DNA of 64,000 bases from Aquipuribacter nitratireducens (GTDB taxonomy: Bacteria > Actinomycetota > Actinomycetes > Actinomycetales > JBBAYJ01): the NCBI RefSeq assembly GCF_037860835.1, contig NZ_JBBEOG010000003.1, positions 310,001 through 374,000 of the forward strand, given 5' to 3'. The number at the start of each line of letters is the position of its first letter. Within the stretch, counting starts at the first letter, position 1. A program made the position numbers and the translations under genes. The notes beneath the pieces were generated by a model. That model worked only from the letters and a program-made list of their open reading frames with translations. It was not told the origin of the DNA and did not search any database. Of the stretch, positions 1-8,846 are shown in pieces.

Positions 1-904
1 TCGACGCCGAGCCCCGCGTACTCCAGGCCCTCGCCGGCGTAGGTCCGCATGGCTGCGACGAGGAGGTGGCGGCCGAGGCCGGTGCCGCGGTGGGAGTCGA
101 CGACGCCGAGCAGGTCGACCCAGCCCTCCGTCCAGCCCTGCGCCGCCCAGTCGTCGGGGTACGTGCCGCTCACGACGTACGCGACGACGCGCTCGCCGTC
201 GAGGACGGCGCGCGAGAGGTCGGGGCGCCTGCCCGGCCCGACGAGGACGCGGCGGCGCCAGTCGTCCGGCTCGAACGGCTCGCTGCCCCAGTGCCCGGCG
301 AACGCCTCGTTGTGGGCGCGGCGGACCCCGTCGACGAGCACGTCGTCGGCGGGGTCCAGCTCGACCGCCCGCAGGCCGTCGGGCAGGGGGACGTCGGGCA
401 GCGGGTCGCGGAGGTCGCGGCGCATCGACACCGCGAAGCGACGCGCGTCGAAGCCCGCGGCCCGCAGCAGGCGCGAGCGGTCGGTGAGGTGGTCCTCGGC
501 GTACGTGCGGAGGAAGACGGGGCGGTCCCCGCCGACGTCGGGCGCGACGAGCTCCCGGCCCCGCGCCACCTGCCACGCCAGCAGGGCCCGGCCGACCCCA
601 CGGCCCGGCACGCCGGGTCGACGCCGCCGTACAGGAGGACCTGGCGGGTGCGGACCTGCCCGGGCCGGTCGTACACCTCCGCCCAGCCCCGCACGGTCCC
701 GCCGGCGTCCTCCGCGACGAGGGACGCCGTCGTCGGGTCCCACCACGGCGTGTCGTAGAGGTCGGCGACGTCCTCGCGGGTCTCCCTCTCCTGGGGGGCG
801 TCGGCGGCGTAGCCGGCGACGACGCACGCGAAGACGCCGTCGACGTCGTCGGGGCGGCCCCGTCGGAACGTCAGGCCGGCGACGGGTCCGGGGATCGTGG
901 GCAC
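1..904 (-). pseudogene. GNAT-family N-acetyltransferase, frameshifted and cut by the window edge
   Basis: The ATG at 904 opens a GNAT-like N-terminus (RRGRPDDVDGVFACVVAGY) that is readable to about position 607. There the frame turns into arginine/serine-rich nonsense. One base later the adjacent frame restores a convincing acetyl-CoA-binding motif (RGVGRALLAWQVARG). That frame stays open to position 1 with a second GNAT-like core (GLGRHLLVAAMRTYA), so the intact protein would be a two-domain GNAT of more than 300 residues. One extra G in the run near 604-607 would join the two parts. This is either a real inactivating deletion or a sequencing error. The substrate is unknown. The 3' end lies outside the window. 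Confidence 0.72.
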
Positions 905-950
905 GAGCGCGGAGCATGGCAGTCCGTCGCCCGCCCCGCCAGGGAGTTGT

Positions 951-3083
951 TCAGGCGTCGATGCGGTCCCGGTCGAGACGGTCGGCCTCGGTGACGATGA
1001 AGTCCTTGCGGGGTGCCACGTCGGAGCCCATGAGGAGCTCGAAGACCCGCTCCGCGGCCTCGGCGTCCTGCACCCGCACCCGGCGCAGGGTCCGGTGACG
1101 GACGTCCATCGTCGTCTCCGCGAGCTGCTGGGCGTCCATCTCGCCGAGACCCTTGTACCGCTGCACGGGCTGCTTGACCGGGCGGCCCTTCCGCTCCGCC
1201 TCGCGCACCACCCGGGCGAGCTCGGCGTCGGAGTACGTGTAGCGGACCTCCTTGCCCTGCCCGCTGCCGACCTCGACCCGGTGCAGCGGCGGGACGGCGG
1301 CGTACACCCGGCCGGCGTCGACGAGGGGGCGCATGTAGCGGAAGAAGAGCGTGAGGAGCAGGGTGCGGATGTGCGCGCCGTCGACGTCGGCGTCCGTCAT
1401 GACGACGACCCGGCCGTAGCGGACGGCGTCGAGGTCGAACGTCCGCCCGGAGCCCCCGCCGATCACCTGGATGATCGACGCGCACTCCGCGTTGCGGAGC
1501 ATGTCCGCGACCGACGCCTTCTGGACGTTGAGGATCTTGCCCCGGATGGGCAGGAGCGCCTGGAACTCGGAGTTGCGGGCGCTCATCGCCGTGCCGAGGG
1601 CGCTGTCGCCCTCGACGATGAAGAGCTCGCTGCGCTCGACGTCGCTGCTGCGGCAGTCCTTGAGCTTCGTCGGCAGGCTCGAGGACTCCAACGCGTTCTT
1701 GCGCCGCTGGTTGTCGCGCTGGACGCGGGCGGCGACCCGGGCGCGCATCTCCCCGACGACCTTGTCGAGCAGCGCCGCCGCGGGCGCCTTGTGCTCCCGC
1801 CGCGTCGACGTCAGCAGGTCGGTGAGCTCGCGCTCGACGACCTTCGCGACGATCTGGCGGACCGCGGGCGTGCCGAGGACCTCCTTCGTCTGGCCCTCGA
1901 ACTGCGGCTCCGGCAGGCGGACGGCGACGACGGCCGTGAGGCCGGCGAGGACGTCGTCCTTCTCCACCCGCTCGGAGCCGTCCTTGCCCCCGACCTTGAG
2001 ACGGCGGGCGTTCGCCTGCACCTGCGCGCGGACCGTCTTCAGCAGGGCCTGCTCGAACCCGGTGAGGTGCGTGCCGCCGTGTGGGGTGGCGACGACGTTG
2101 ACGAACGCCCGGACCGTCGTGTCGTAGCCGCTGCCCCACTGCACGGCGACGTCGACCTCGCACACCCGGTCGACCTCCCGGGACTCCAGGTGGCCCGTGG
2201 CGTCGAGCACCGGGACGGTCTCGGTGAACTCCCCGGCGCCCTGCAGCCGCCAGGTACCGGCGACGGCCTCCCCGCGGGCGAGGTAGTCGACGTACTCGCC
2301 GATCCCCCCGTCGAAGCGGAACTCCTCGTGCCACGGCTCGTCGCCGCCCTCGACGCCCCGCTCGTCGGTGACGGCGAGGGTGAGGCCGGGGACGAGGTGG
2401 GCGGTCTGCCGGAGCCGGCCGACGAGACCGTCGCGCTCGAACCCGGCGCCGCGGACGAAGACCTGCGGGTCCGGCCAGAACCGCACCCGGGTGCCGGTGC
2501 GCGCCTTCGCGACCTTCCCCACGACGGACAGCCGCGACCGGTCGGTGAACGCGGCGAACGTGCTGTCCGGGGTGCGGCCGCCGGTGTCGTCGAACTCCCC
2601 CGGCTCGCCGCGCCGGAAGCTCATCGCGTGGGTGCGGCCGCCGCGGTCGACCTCGACGTCGAGACGCGAGGACAGCGCGTTGACGACGCTCGCACCGACC
2701 CCGTGCAGGCCGCCGGAGGCGGCGTAGGAGGCACCGCCGAACTTCCCGCCGGCGTGGAGCTTCGTGTAGACGACCTCGACGCCGCTGAGCCCGGTGCGCG
2801 GCTCCGTGTCGACCGGCACCCCCCGCCCGTCGTCGCGGACCTCGGCGGAGCCGTCCGGGTGCAGGACGACGTCGACGCGGGTCGCGTGACCGGCGAGCGC
2901 TTCGTCGACGGAGTTGTCGATGAGCTCCCACAGGCAGTGCATGAGGCCGCGGGTGTCGGTCGACCCGATGTACATGCCGGGGCGCTTGCGGACCGCCTCC
3001 AGGCCCTCGAGGACCGACAGGTGGCGGGCGGTGTACGACGGCTCCTCGGCCCCGGAGCGGCTGCGGGTCGTCGTCTGGCTCAC
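951..3083 (-). CDS. parE: DNA topoisomerase IV subunit B (ParE, GyrB family)
   Basis: This is the ATPase subunit of a type IIA topoisomerase, 710 residues. It acts with a ParC/GyrA-type subunit, not seen here, to decatenate or relax DNA. The GHKL ATPase motif WELIDNSVDEALAG lies near residues 52-65, with GRGVP and GGLHGVGASVVNAL following. The TOPRIM domain shows EGDSALGTA near residue 495 and the metal-binding TDADVDGAH near residue 565; the C-terminal QRYKGLGEM box is also present. The GTG at 3083 is chosen because family similarity begins at TARHLSVLEGLEAVRKRPGM. The open frame extends further upstream but is not family-like and runs over a divergent gene. The ATPase sequence resembles the ParE-like second copy of actinobacteria more than GyrB, though a GyrB name cannot be excluded. 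No strong ribosome site precedes the GTG. Confidence 0.93.
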   Translation of the reverse strand: MSQTTTRSRSGAEEPSYTARHLSVLEGLEAVRKRPGMYIGSTDTRGLMHCLWELIDNSVDEALAGHATRVDVVLHPDGSAEVRDDGRGVPVDTEPRTGLSGVEVVYTKLHAGGKFGGASYAASGGLHGVGASVVNALSSRLDVEVDRGGRTHAMSFRRGEPGEFDDTGGRTPDSTFAAFTDRSRLSVVGKVAKARTGTRVRFWPDPQVFVRGAGFERDGLVGRLRQTAHLVPGLTLAVTDERGVEGGDEPWHEEFRFDGGIGEYVDYLARGEAVAGTWRLQGAGEFTETVPVLDATGHLESREVDRVCEVDVAVQWGSGYDTTVRAFVNVVATPHGGTHLTGFEQALLKTVRAQVQANARRLKVGGKDGSERVEKDDVLAGLTAVVAVRLPEPQFEGQTKEVLGTPAVRQIVAKVVERELTDLLTSTRREHKAPAAALLDKVVGEMRARVAARVQRDNQRRKNALESSSLPTKLKDCRSSDVERSELFIVEGDSALGTAMSARNSEFQALLPIRGKILNVQKASVADMLRNAECASIIQVIGGGSGRTFDLDAVRYGRVVVMTDADVDGAHIRTLLLTLFFRYMRPLVDAGRVYAAVPPLHRVEVGSGQGKEVRYTYSDAELARVVREAERKGRPVKQPVQRYKGLGEMDAQQLAETTMDVRHRTLRRVRVQDAEAAERVFELLMGSDVAPRKDFIVTEADRLDRDRIDA

Positions 3084-3284
3084 CGGCTCACGGTACCCAG
3101 GAGGGGCCGAACGGCTGTCGTCCCACTCCGTTTCGCCAGCAGCGGAACAGATGTGCCGTGGGAACGCCGATACAGCGGGCATGGTTGTGACGTACGACAG
3201 CCACGAGGAGAACCGACCGACGCTCCACCCCTCCCCGGTGCAGCCCGCTGCATCCGGCTCCCCCCGAAGGGCGGTACCAGCACC

Positions 3285-3491
3285 ATGACGACACTGACGG
3301 CCCCGGCACTGAACGCCGCCGACCGCTGCGACCGCTGCGGCGCGCAGGCGTACGTCAAGGCGACCCTCCCTGGCGGCGGCGAGCTGCTCTTCTGCGGCCA
3401 CCACGGCCGCCAGTTCGCCCCCACCCTCGAGGCGCAGGGCGCCGAGGTCCACGACGAGACGACCCGGCTGACCGAGGACTCGGACAGCTGA
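3285..3491 (+). CDS. DUF7455 small zinc-ribbon-like protein
   Basis: This is a 68-residue protein starting MTTLTAPALNAADRCDRCG. Its CDRCG motif and a later FCGHH motif (residues about 17-43) give a Cys2/Cys-His arrangement that could bind zinc. Small proteins of this type are common in actinobacteria beside the parE/sigA region. The function is unknown. It is transcribed divergently from parE; the 200-bp gap (3084-3284) must hold both promoters, but no clear consensus elements stand out. A strong hairpin follows the stop codon, so it is probably monocistronic. Confidence 0.82.
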   Translation: MTTLTAPALNAADRCDRCGAQAYVKATLPGGGELLFCGHHGRQFAPTLEAQGAEVHDETTRLTEDSDS

Positions 3492-3521
3492 GGGCGCGGC
3501 GGCCGACCGCCGCGCGACACC

Positions 3522-3565
3522 GCACGAGGGGCATCCCGGCTGAGCCGGGGTGCCCCTCGTCGTGC
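3522..3565 (+). terminator. Intrinsic terminator hairpin after the DUF7455 gene
   Basis: The arms around GAGGGGCATCCCGGC and GCCGGGGTGCCCCTC pair over a TGA loop, extended by GCACGA/TCGTGC at the base with a short bulge. There is no T-tract, as is usual in high-GC actinobacteria. It sits 30 bp after the stop of the upstream gene and 15 bp before the start of the next. Confidence 0.7.
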
Positions 3566-3580
3566 GTAGGGTGACGTGCC

Positions 3581-4090
3581 GTGGCCGACGTCGCCGACCT
3601 CCTCGACCCCCGCGAGTGGGCGGTCGCCCTCGCGTTCCTCGCGATGCTCGTCGGGCTCGTGGGGATCGTCGTGCCCGTGCTCCCCGGGCTCGCGCTCGTC
3701 AACGCCGCGTTCCTCGGCTTCACGCTGTACGACCGCGACCCCTGGGGCTGGGCCGCCCTCGGTGTCTCGCTCGTGCTGTGGGCGGCCGCCGCCGTGCTCC
3801 AGTACTACGTCCCCGGCAAGCGCCTGCTGGCCGCCGGGATCCCGTCGTGGGTCCTGCTCGTGGCGGGCCTCGCCGGCGTGGTGGGGTTCTTCGTGGTGCC
3901 GGTCGTCGGGCTGCCGCTGTTCTTCGTCGGCGCCGTGTACCTCGTGCAGTCCTACCGGGCCCGCCACCTCGGGCGCTCGCTCGGCTCGACGTGGCAGGCC
4001 GTCGTCGCGGTCGTGACGTCGCAGGCCATCGAGCTCGCCGCCGGCGTGACGAGCGTCGTGCTCTTCGTGCTCGTCGTCGTGCTGACCTGA
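3581..4090 (+). CDS. DUF456 domain membrane protein
   Basis: This is a 169-residue integral membrane protein with a GTG start. About five hydrophobic segments are visible, including glycine-zipper-like stretches (LVGLVGIVVPVLPGLALV, LVAGLAGVVGFFVVPVVGLP) typical of DUF456. That family has no established activity; a small transporter or stress role is only a guess. The gene lies right after a terminator hairpin, so its promoter would have to overlap the hairpin or transcription must read through. It converges on the next minus-strand gene. Confidence 0.85.
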   Translation: MADVADLLDPREWAVALAFLAMLVGLVGIVVPVLPGLALVNAAFLGFTLYDRDPWGWAALGVSLVLWAAAAVLQYYVPGKRLLAAGIPSWVLLVAGLAGVVGFFVVPVVGLPLFFVGAVYLVQSYRARHLGRSLGSTWQAVVAVVTSQAIELAAGVTSVVLFVLVVVLT

Positions 4091-4119
4091 AGCGACTTCC
4101 CGGCGGCGGGCGGAGCCGT

Positions 4120-4863
4120 TCAGCCCGTGAAGTCCGCGCGGGACCGGACGGGCGTCGCGACGGGTGCGTCGTCGGTGTCGTCGCTGTCGGCCGGGACGCC
4201 CTCCGCGCGGCACGCCTCGATCATGACGCCGATGACGTTGTCACCCCCCTGGGTCCACCGGGCGATGACGGCGAAGGGGACGCCGAGGACGTCGGCCAGT
4301 CCCTCGGTGTACGCGTCGCTGAGAGCGCCGATCTGCGCGAGGGTCTCGTCGAGGCGCTGCTCCGTCTCGAGGGCGGAGGCGATGGTCTCCGTGCGCTGCG
4401 CCACCTCGGTCTCGAGCTCCGTCACGGCCGCCTCGGCCGCCGCTACGGCCTGCTCCGCCGCCGCGACGGCGTCGGGGTCCCCGCCCTCCTCGGCGGTCAC
4501 CAGGTCCTGCCGGGCCTGCGCGAGCACGTCCTGCTGCTCCGCCAGACCCGCCTCGGCGTCGGCGAGCAGCTCCTCCTCCGCCGCGAGGTCGAAGCCTGCG
4601 ATGGCGCCGTCGAGCTCGTTGACCTCGTCGCTGAGGGGCTCCACCGCCGTCCTGAACTCGTCCTGGACCCGGACCAGAGCGGCGAACTCGGCGCTGTCGA
4701 TGTCCCCGACCTCCGCCTCGACGTCCTCGAGCGCACGGTCGCACAGGTCGTCGTCGGGGACCGACGCGACGACGGGTCCGGCGGCGAGCACGAGCCCCGC
4801 GGAGGCGAGCGCGGCTGCCGCGGTGACGGCGGCGGCGCGGAGGGCGATCGGGCGAACGGTCAT
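4120..4863 (-). CDS. Secreted coiled-coil protein of unknown function
   Basis: The protein has 247 residues. It has a basic N-terminus, a hydrophobic core (AAAVTAAAALASAGLVLAA) and a probable signal-peptidase site near residue 33 (VVAS-VP). The mature part is rich in Glu, Ala and Gln with heptad-like spacing over roughly residues 60-190, predicting a long alpha-helical coiled coil. Two cysteines (CDRAL and EACRAEG) frame the helical region and could form a disulfide in the exported protein. I do not recognise a family. The next 140 bp upstream (4864-5005) show no further gene. Confidence 0.72.
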   Translation of the reverse strand: MTVRPIALRAAAVTAAAALASAGLVLAAGPVVASVPDDDLCDRALEDVEAEVGDIDSAEFAALVRVQDEFRTAVEPLSDEVNELDGAIAGFDLAAEEELLADAEAGLAEQQDVLAQARQDLVTAEEGGDPDAVAAAEQAVAAAEAAVTELETEVAQRTETIASALETEQRLDETLAQIGALSDAYTEGLADVLGVPFAVIARWTQGGDNVIGVMIEACRAEGVPADSDDTDDAPVATPVRSRADFTG

Positions 4864-5005
4864 GGCAGCGAAGTCCTCGTCCTCGACCGGTCTCGCGCAT
4901 CCGCCAGTGGTGCGCGCCCCCCGGGGCCACCGTCCCCGGGTGGCCGAGCACGTTCTACCACCCGGCGGTCGTCGCTGTCCCCGGGAACCGCCACCTCTCC
5001 CCCGG

Positions 5006-6157
5006 TCAGCAGCCGTCCCCCAGCTCGACGGAGCCGAGCACGGGCCGCGGCCCGACGAGCACGGCGTCGACGTCGGGCACCGGCACCCGTTCGAGGGCGG
5101 GTCGCAGCACCACGCGGACGCTGTCGCCCGCGCCGTCGGGGACCTGCCAGTCGGCCGACAGCCCCTGCTCCCAGAACTGCAGCAGGTAGGAGGTGGAGGG
5201 CCCGACGGCGTCGCGGACGTCCTCCGCGGGGTCGCCGATGCGGGCGCCGCGCACGACCTCGCCCTCGTCGACGGTGACGGCGACGACGACGCCGTCCCGC
5301 AGGACGACGAGGACGAGCCCGGGCTCGTCGTCGGCGAGGACGAGCTCGCAGCCCTGCCCCGTCACGGCGTCCCGCTGCAGGCGGACCGTGTCCGGGACCT
5401 CCGCGAGCGGCCGCCCGAGGCGGACCTCGCCCCACCCGCTCGGGTCGAGGACGGGTAGGGCGGCCGCGTCGGCCGCCCGGGCGTCGCGCTGGAGCCGGGC
5501 GCAGTCCGCCGCCGCGCTCGTGCGGACCTCGACGTGGCCGACCGAGCCGTCGCCCCTCGTGTCGACGAAGGCGACCCGCACGTCGCTCGTCGGGCGCACC
5601 CACGCGACGTCGACGCGGAACGGTGCCGCCTGCCACGGCACGGCGACGCGCAGGTCGCCGAACAGGACCCCGGGCACCCCGTCGAGGTCCGCGAACGGGT
5701 CGCCGGGTCCCGGGCCGAGGAAGGACGCGGCGTCCCCGACCCGGTCGTCGACCGTGACCGCCGCCACCCGGTCGTCGACGAGCCACGCGCGCACGCCCTG
5801 CCCCGGGCCACGGTCGGCGAGCCCCGGCACGACGGGTGTGCACGGGCCGTAGGAGCGGCCGCCGACGACGAAGCCGGCGCTCACGACCTCCTGGCGGCTC
5901 ATGCCGAGCCGCAGGCCGTCGACACCGTCGGCGCGGAGGACGACCCGTCCGTCCGGGACGACGGCGGGCGCCGCCGGGGCAGAGGGCCCGGGCTCACCGG
6001 ACTGAGCGCGCGTGGCGGTCGCGGAGGCGCGGACCTCCGCGACGACGGCGTCATCGACCGCGGTGCCCCCACGAGCGAGCAGCACCGTCGCGAGGACGAC
6101 GCCGGCGGCGACGAGCAGCACCACCCACCGCCGGGCCGGCCGTCGCGTCGCCGTCAC
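5006..6157 (-). CDS. Membrane-anchored paralogue A of a four-gene tandem family
   Basis: The protein has 383 residues: a short basic N-terminus, one transmembrane helix (WVVLLVAAGVVLATVLLA), then a large extracytoplasmic part. Two copies of a module can be seen, each starting with a G-L/V-R-L-G motif and later a Cys: VDGLRLGMSRQEVVSAGF near residue 80 with YGPC after it, and WGEVRLGRPLAEVPD near residue 245 with GCELVL. The pattern resembles the start of BamE/SmpA-like folds (LRLGMS..EV), which is inference from a short motif. It is the last of four adjacent genes with the same plan. No known function. Confidence 0.72.
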   Translation of the reverse strand: MTATRRPARRWVVLLVAAGVVLATVLLARGGTAVDDAVVAEVRASATATRAQSGEPGPSAPAAPAVVPDGRVVLRADGVDGLRLGMSRQEVVSAGFVVGGRSYGPCTPVVPGLADRGPGQGVRAWLVDDRVAAVTVDDRVGDAASFLGPGPGDPFADLDGVPGVLFGDLRVAVPWQAAPFRVDVAWVRPTSDVRVAFVDTRGDGSVGHVEVRTSAAADCARLQRDARAADAAALPVLDPSGWGEVRLGRPLAEVPDTVRLQRDAVTGQGCELVLADDEPGLVLVVLRDGVVVAVTVDEGEVVRGARIGDPAEDVRDAVGPSTSYLLQFWEQGLSADWQVPDGAGDSVRVVLRPALERVPVPDVDAVLVGPRPVLGSVELGDGC

Positions 6158-6202
6158 GACCTCAGGGTCGCACCGGCGCGCGCGGGCGTCAGGTCGGGCG
6201 CC

Positions 6203-7498
6203 TCAGCAGTCGACCGAGTACGGGTCGTCATCCACGAGGGTCCCGGCCTGCAGCCGGAGCGGGCCGCCGGCGAGGGATGAGCCCAGCCCGTTCACCGGAC
6301 GCCACCCGGGCTGCAGCGACGCCTCGAGGACCACGCCGTCGGCGACGTGCAGGTACACCGGCTGTCCCCAGCTCGTGCCCCCCTCGCCGAGTGACTGCCC
6401 CGGCACGCCCGGGTCCGCGGAGACGAGGTCCGCGACCGGCGACTCGAGCAGCTCCCGCAGCGTGAGCCCGGACAACCGCGTGCCCGCGACCTCCACGGGG
6501 TCCGGCAGGAACACCCGGACCACCGTGCCGTCGCGGACGAGCGCTCTGACGCCGGGGTGAGCCGCGGACTCCCGCTGCTCGCAGGAGTCGAACGCCTCCC
6601 CGGCGTCGTCGAGCACACCGGCCGCGACGAGGGCCGTCGCGTCGGCACCCGGCCGGATGCCGTCGACCCCGACGTCGGTCACGGTCACGGGCGCGTCGCC
6701 GGCGGGCCGGGTCGACTCCCACACCGCCGACTCCTCCGCGCAGCTGCGCCCGGTCGCGGTCTGGAGGACGAGCCGGCTCACACGGCCGCGCGCGGGCACG
6801 TCGTCGGGGCTGTCGCTGTCCTCGAACGGTGTCGCGTCGCCCACCACGAGCTCGGTGCCACCACCTCGCAGCGGCACCCGGACGACGGTGACCGCAGGCT
6901 GCTCGGGCCAGGGGCGGACGCGCTCGGTCCGTGCTCCCGGAAGGGCGGCGGCGTCGCTCATCGGCGAGCCGATGGTCACGCCGAGCCACGTGGCCAGCAC
7001 CGGGTCGGGCGCTTCGGGCCGGTCCCACGCCTGGACGGTGAGCCCCTCGACGCGACCGCCCACGGTCCAGGCGGTGACCGAGTGCCGCGACCCGAGCCGC
7101 AGCACGGCGGACTCGGGACCGGTCGTGGTGCCGGTCGTCGTGGCGTCGATGCCGCTGAGGTAGGCGAAGTCGCAGTGTCGGAGCGCCGGGGGCCGAGGGT
7201 CCGGCCCGTCCCCCGGCGGCACCTCGACCCCGGTTCCGGGGGCGGCACCGAGGCGCAGCAGCGGCACGCCGTTGGCGGTGAGCTCGACGGCGTCGACATC
7301 CGGTGGGGCCGGGCTCGCCGACGGTGTCGGCCCGGTCGTGGGGGGCGCGGCGAGTGTCGTGTCGCCGACGGGTGACTCTCCCCGGACCACGACGACACCG
7401 ACGAGCAGCACGATCGCCAGCGCCGACACCGCCAGCACGCTCCTTCGGCCCGCTGCGGCCGGTCGACCATCCTCCACGACGCCACCCCCGAGGGGCAT
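6203..7498 (-). CDS. Membrane-anchored paralogue B of a four-gene tandem family
   Basis: The protein has 431 residues from the ATG at 7498, preceded by GAGAGG about 11 bp upstream. The open frame extends further, but upstream it is arginine/serine-rich and lies inside paralogue C, so it is not used. A transmembrane anchor (SVLAVSALAIVLLVGVVVV) is followed by two modules: GVPLLRLG with a downstream HCDF cysteine, and VGVDGIRPGADATALVAAG with DSCEQR. The stretch WLGVTIGSPMSDAAALPGAR is nearly repeated in paralogue C (WLGVTIGSPVAAAAELPGAR), so these two are the closest pair. The gap to paralogue C is 22 bp, which suggests one operon. Confidence 0.72.
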   Translation of the reverse strand: MPLGGGVVEDGRPAAAGRRSVLAVSALAIVLLVGVVVVRGESPVGDTTLAAPPTTGPTPSASPAPPDVDAVELTANGVPLLRLGAAPGTGVEVPPGDGPDPRPPALRHCDFAYLSGIDATTTGTTTGPESAVLRLGSRHSVTAWTVGGRVEGLTVQAWDRPEAPDPVLATWLGVTIGSPMSDAAALPGARTERVRPWPEQPAVTVVRVPLRGGGTELVVGDATPFEDSDSPDDVPARGRVSRLVLQTATGRSCAEESAVWESTRPAGDAPVTVTDVGVDGIRPGADATALVAAGVLDDAGEAFDSCEQRESAAHPGVRALVRDGTVVRVFLPDPVEVAGTRLSGLTLRELLESPVADLVSADPGVPGQSLGEGGTSWGQPVYLHVADGVVLEASLQPGWRPVNGLGSSLAGGPLRLQAGTLVDDDPYSVDC

Positions 7499-7520
7499 GG
7501 TGCCACGCACCTCTCGTCGG

Positions 7521-8846
7521 TCAGCAGGTGGTGTCCGCGCCGGCCAGGACGAGCGTGACGCCGTCGATGCGTGGGTCGGAGCCGAAGACCGGCTGGTCGA
7601 CGTCCCCCACGAGCGCGATGTCCTCGACGAGTTCGAGGCGGACGCGGACGTCCGGGACGTCGGCGTCTCCGTCGCCGGCGAGGCGCACGGTGAGCGGCCC
7701 ACCGGCGGAGCGGGCCACCGGACGCACCGCGCCCGGCCCGAGCTCCCGGCGCGCCGCCCCCGCCACGTCCGAGGCCGCGCTGCCGGTGCCGATCCCGAGA
7801 GCCGGCCACGCGAACCCGTCGCGAGGCCCCGGACCGCCGTCACCCTCGTGCGCCGCGGCGTCCCGGAGCACGGCCGAGGCGATCGCCGTCAGCCGGCCGT
7901 CGACGGTGGTGGCGGTGACGGCGTCGCCCTCGGCCCGCCACCGCACGCAGGGGCCCTCGGACTCGAGCCGCTGCGCGCGGAACCCGGCAGCTGCCAGGTC
8001 GGCCACCTCGCCGAGGCGGAAGCGGGTGCCGTCGACCCGCACGTGACCGCCGGCCCCGTCGACGACGAGACCGGGCTCGCCCTCGAACGACCGGTCGTAC
8101 CACTCGAGGAGCGGGTCGAAGTCGCAGACCCGGGCGGCGCGGGTCCGGAGCTCGATGCTCGTCACGCGCGCCGCGGCGGGGTCCGGGTCCAGAGACACCT
8201 CGTCGCCGAGCGGGCCGGCCTCGAACTGGGTCGACCAGCTCTGCAGGCCCGCGCTGACGGCGGCGACCACGGCCTCGCGATCGCCCGGGAGCGGCACCAC
8301 GACGACGGTGGCGAGGGGCCCGGAGCGGCCGAAGGGGCGCTCGACGTGCGTCCGGGCGCCCGGGAGCTCGGCGGCCGCGGCAACCGGGGAGCCGATGGTG
8401 ACGCCGAGCCACGTGTCGACGTCGTCGGCGTTCTCGTCGGGCACCAGGTCCGTCGTCAGCCGGACCGACGTGACGAGCCCGTCCTGCACCCAGCCGGTCG
8501 CGCGGTAGCCGCCGCGGGCGAGGACCGGGTGGGTGCGGGAGCGCATGACGAACGGGCTCGCCTCCTCGCACGGCAGGAGCGTCCCATCGGGCAGCGTGAG
8601 CGGACCCACGAGGCTGTCGGGGACGGCCTGACCGAGCCGCAGGCCCGGCACGCCGTTGGCGTCGACCCTGAGGACGTCCGGGTCGCCGCGACGGCCGAGC
8701 TCGCTCGGCACCGGGCTGCTCGAGGGCTCGGCACGGAGGGCGGCGAGGTCCCCGGGGGCCACCGCGCTCCCTCCGCGGACCACCAGCACCCCGACGAGCA
8801 CGGCGGACACCACGAGGACGGCGAGCAGGCCGCGTCGCGGGCTCAC
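7521..8846 (-). CDS. Membrane-anchored paralogue C of a four-gene tandem family
   Basis: The protein has 441 residues from a GTG that overlaps the stop codon of the upstream gene (GTGA), so translation is probably coupled. The N-terminal helix (GLLAVLVVSAVLVGVLVV) is followed by GVPGLRLGQAVPDSLVG with LLPCEEA, and a second module VDGTRFRLGEVADLAAAGF with GPCVRW. The mature part is acidic and beta-rich. It is closest to paralogue B. The readable coding signal upstream of the GTG belongs to other frames of paralogue D. Function unknown. Confidence 0.72.
   Translation of the reverse strand: MSPRRGLLAVLVVSAVLVGVLVVRGGSAVAPGDLAALRAEPSSSPVPSELGRRGDPDVLRVDANGVPGLRLGQAVPDSLVGPLTLPDGTLLPCEEASPFVMRSRTHPVLARGGYRATGWVQDGLVTSVRLTTDLVPDENADDVDTWLGVTIGSPVAAAAELPGARTHVERPFGRSGPLATVVVVPLPGDREAVVAAVSAGLQSWSTQFEAGPLGDEVSLDPDPAAARVTSIELRTRAARVCDFDPLLEWYDRSFEGEPGLVVDGAGGHVRVDGTRFRLGEVADLAAAGFRAQRLESEGPCVRWRAEGDAVTATTVDGRLTAIASAVLRDAAAHEGDGGPGPRDGFAWPALGIGTGSAASDVAGAARRELGPGAVRPVARSAGGPLTVRLAGDGDADVPDVRVRLELVEDIALVGDVDQPVFGSDPRIDGVTLVLAGADTTC

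Noticed and set aside
49-3491. Long plus-strand open frames over the GNAT and parE genes
   Set aside because: They are arginine/alanine-rich or mirror the real genes on the other strand, as expected at this G+C; only the last 68 codons (DUF7455) are real.
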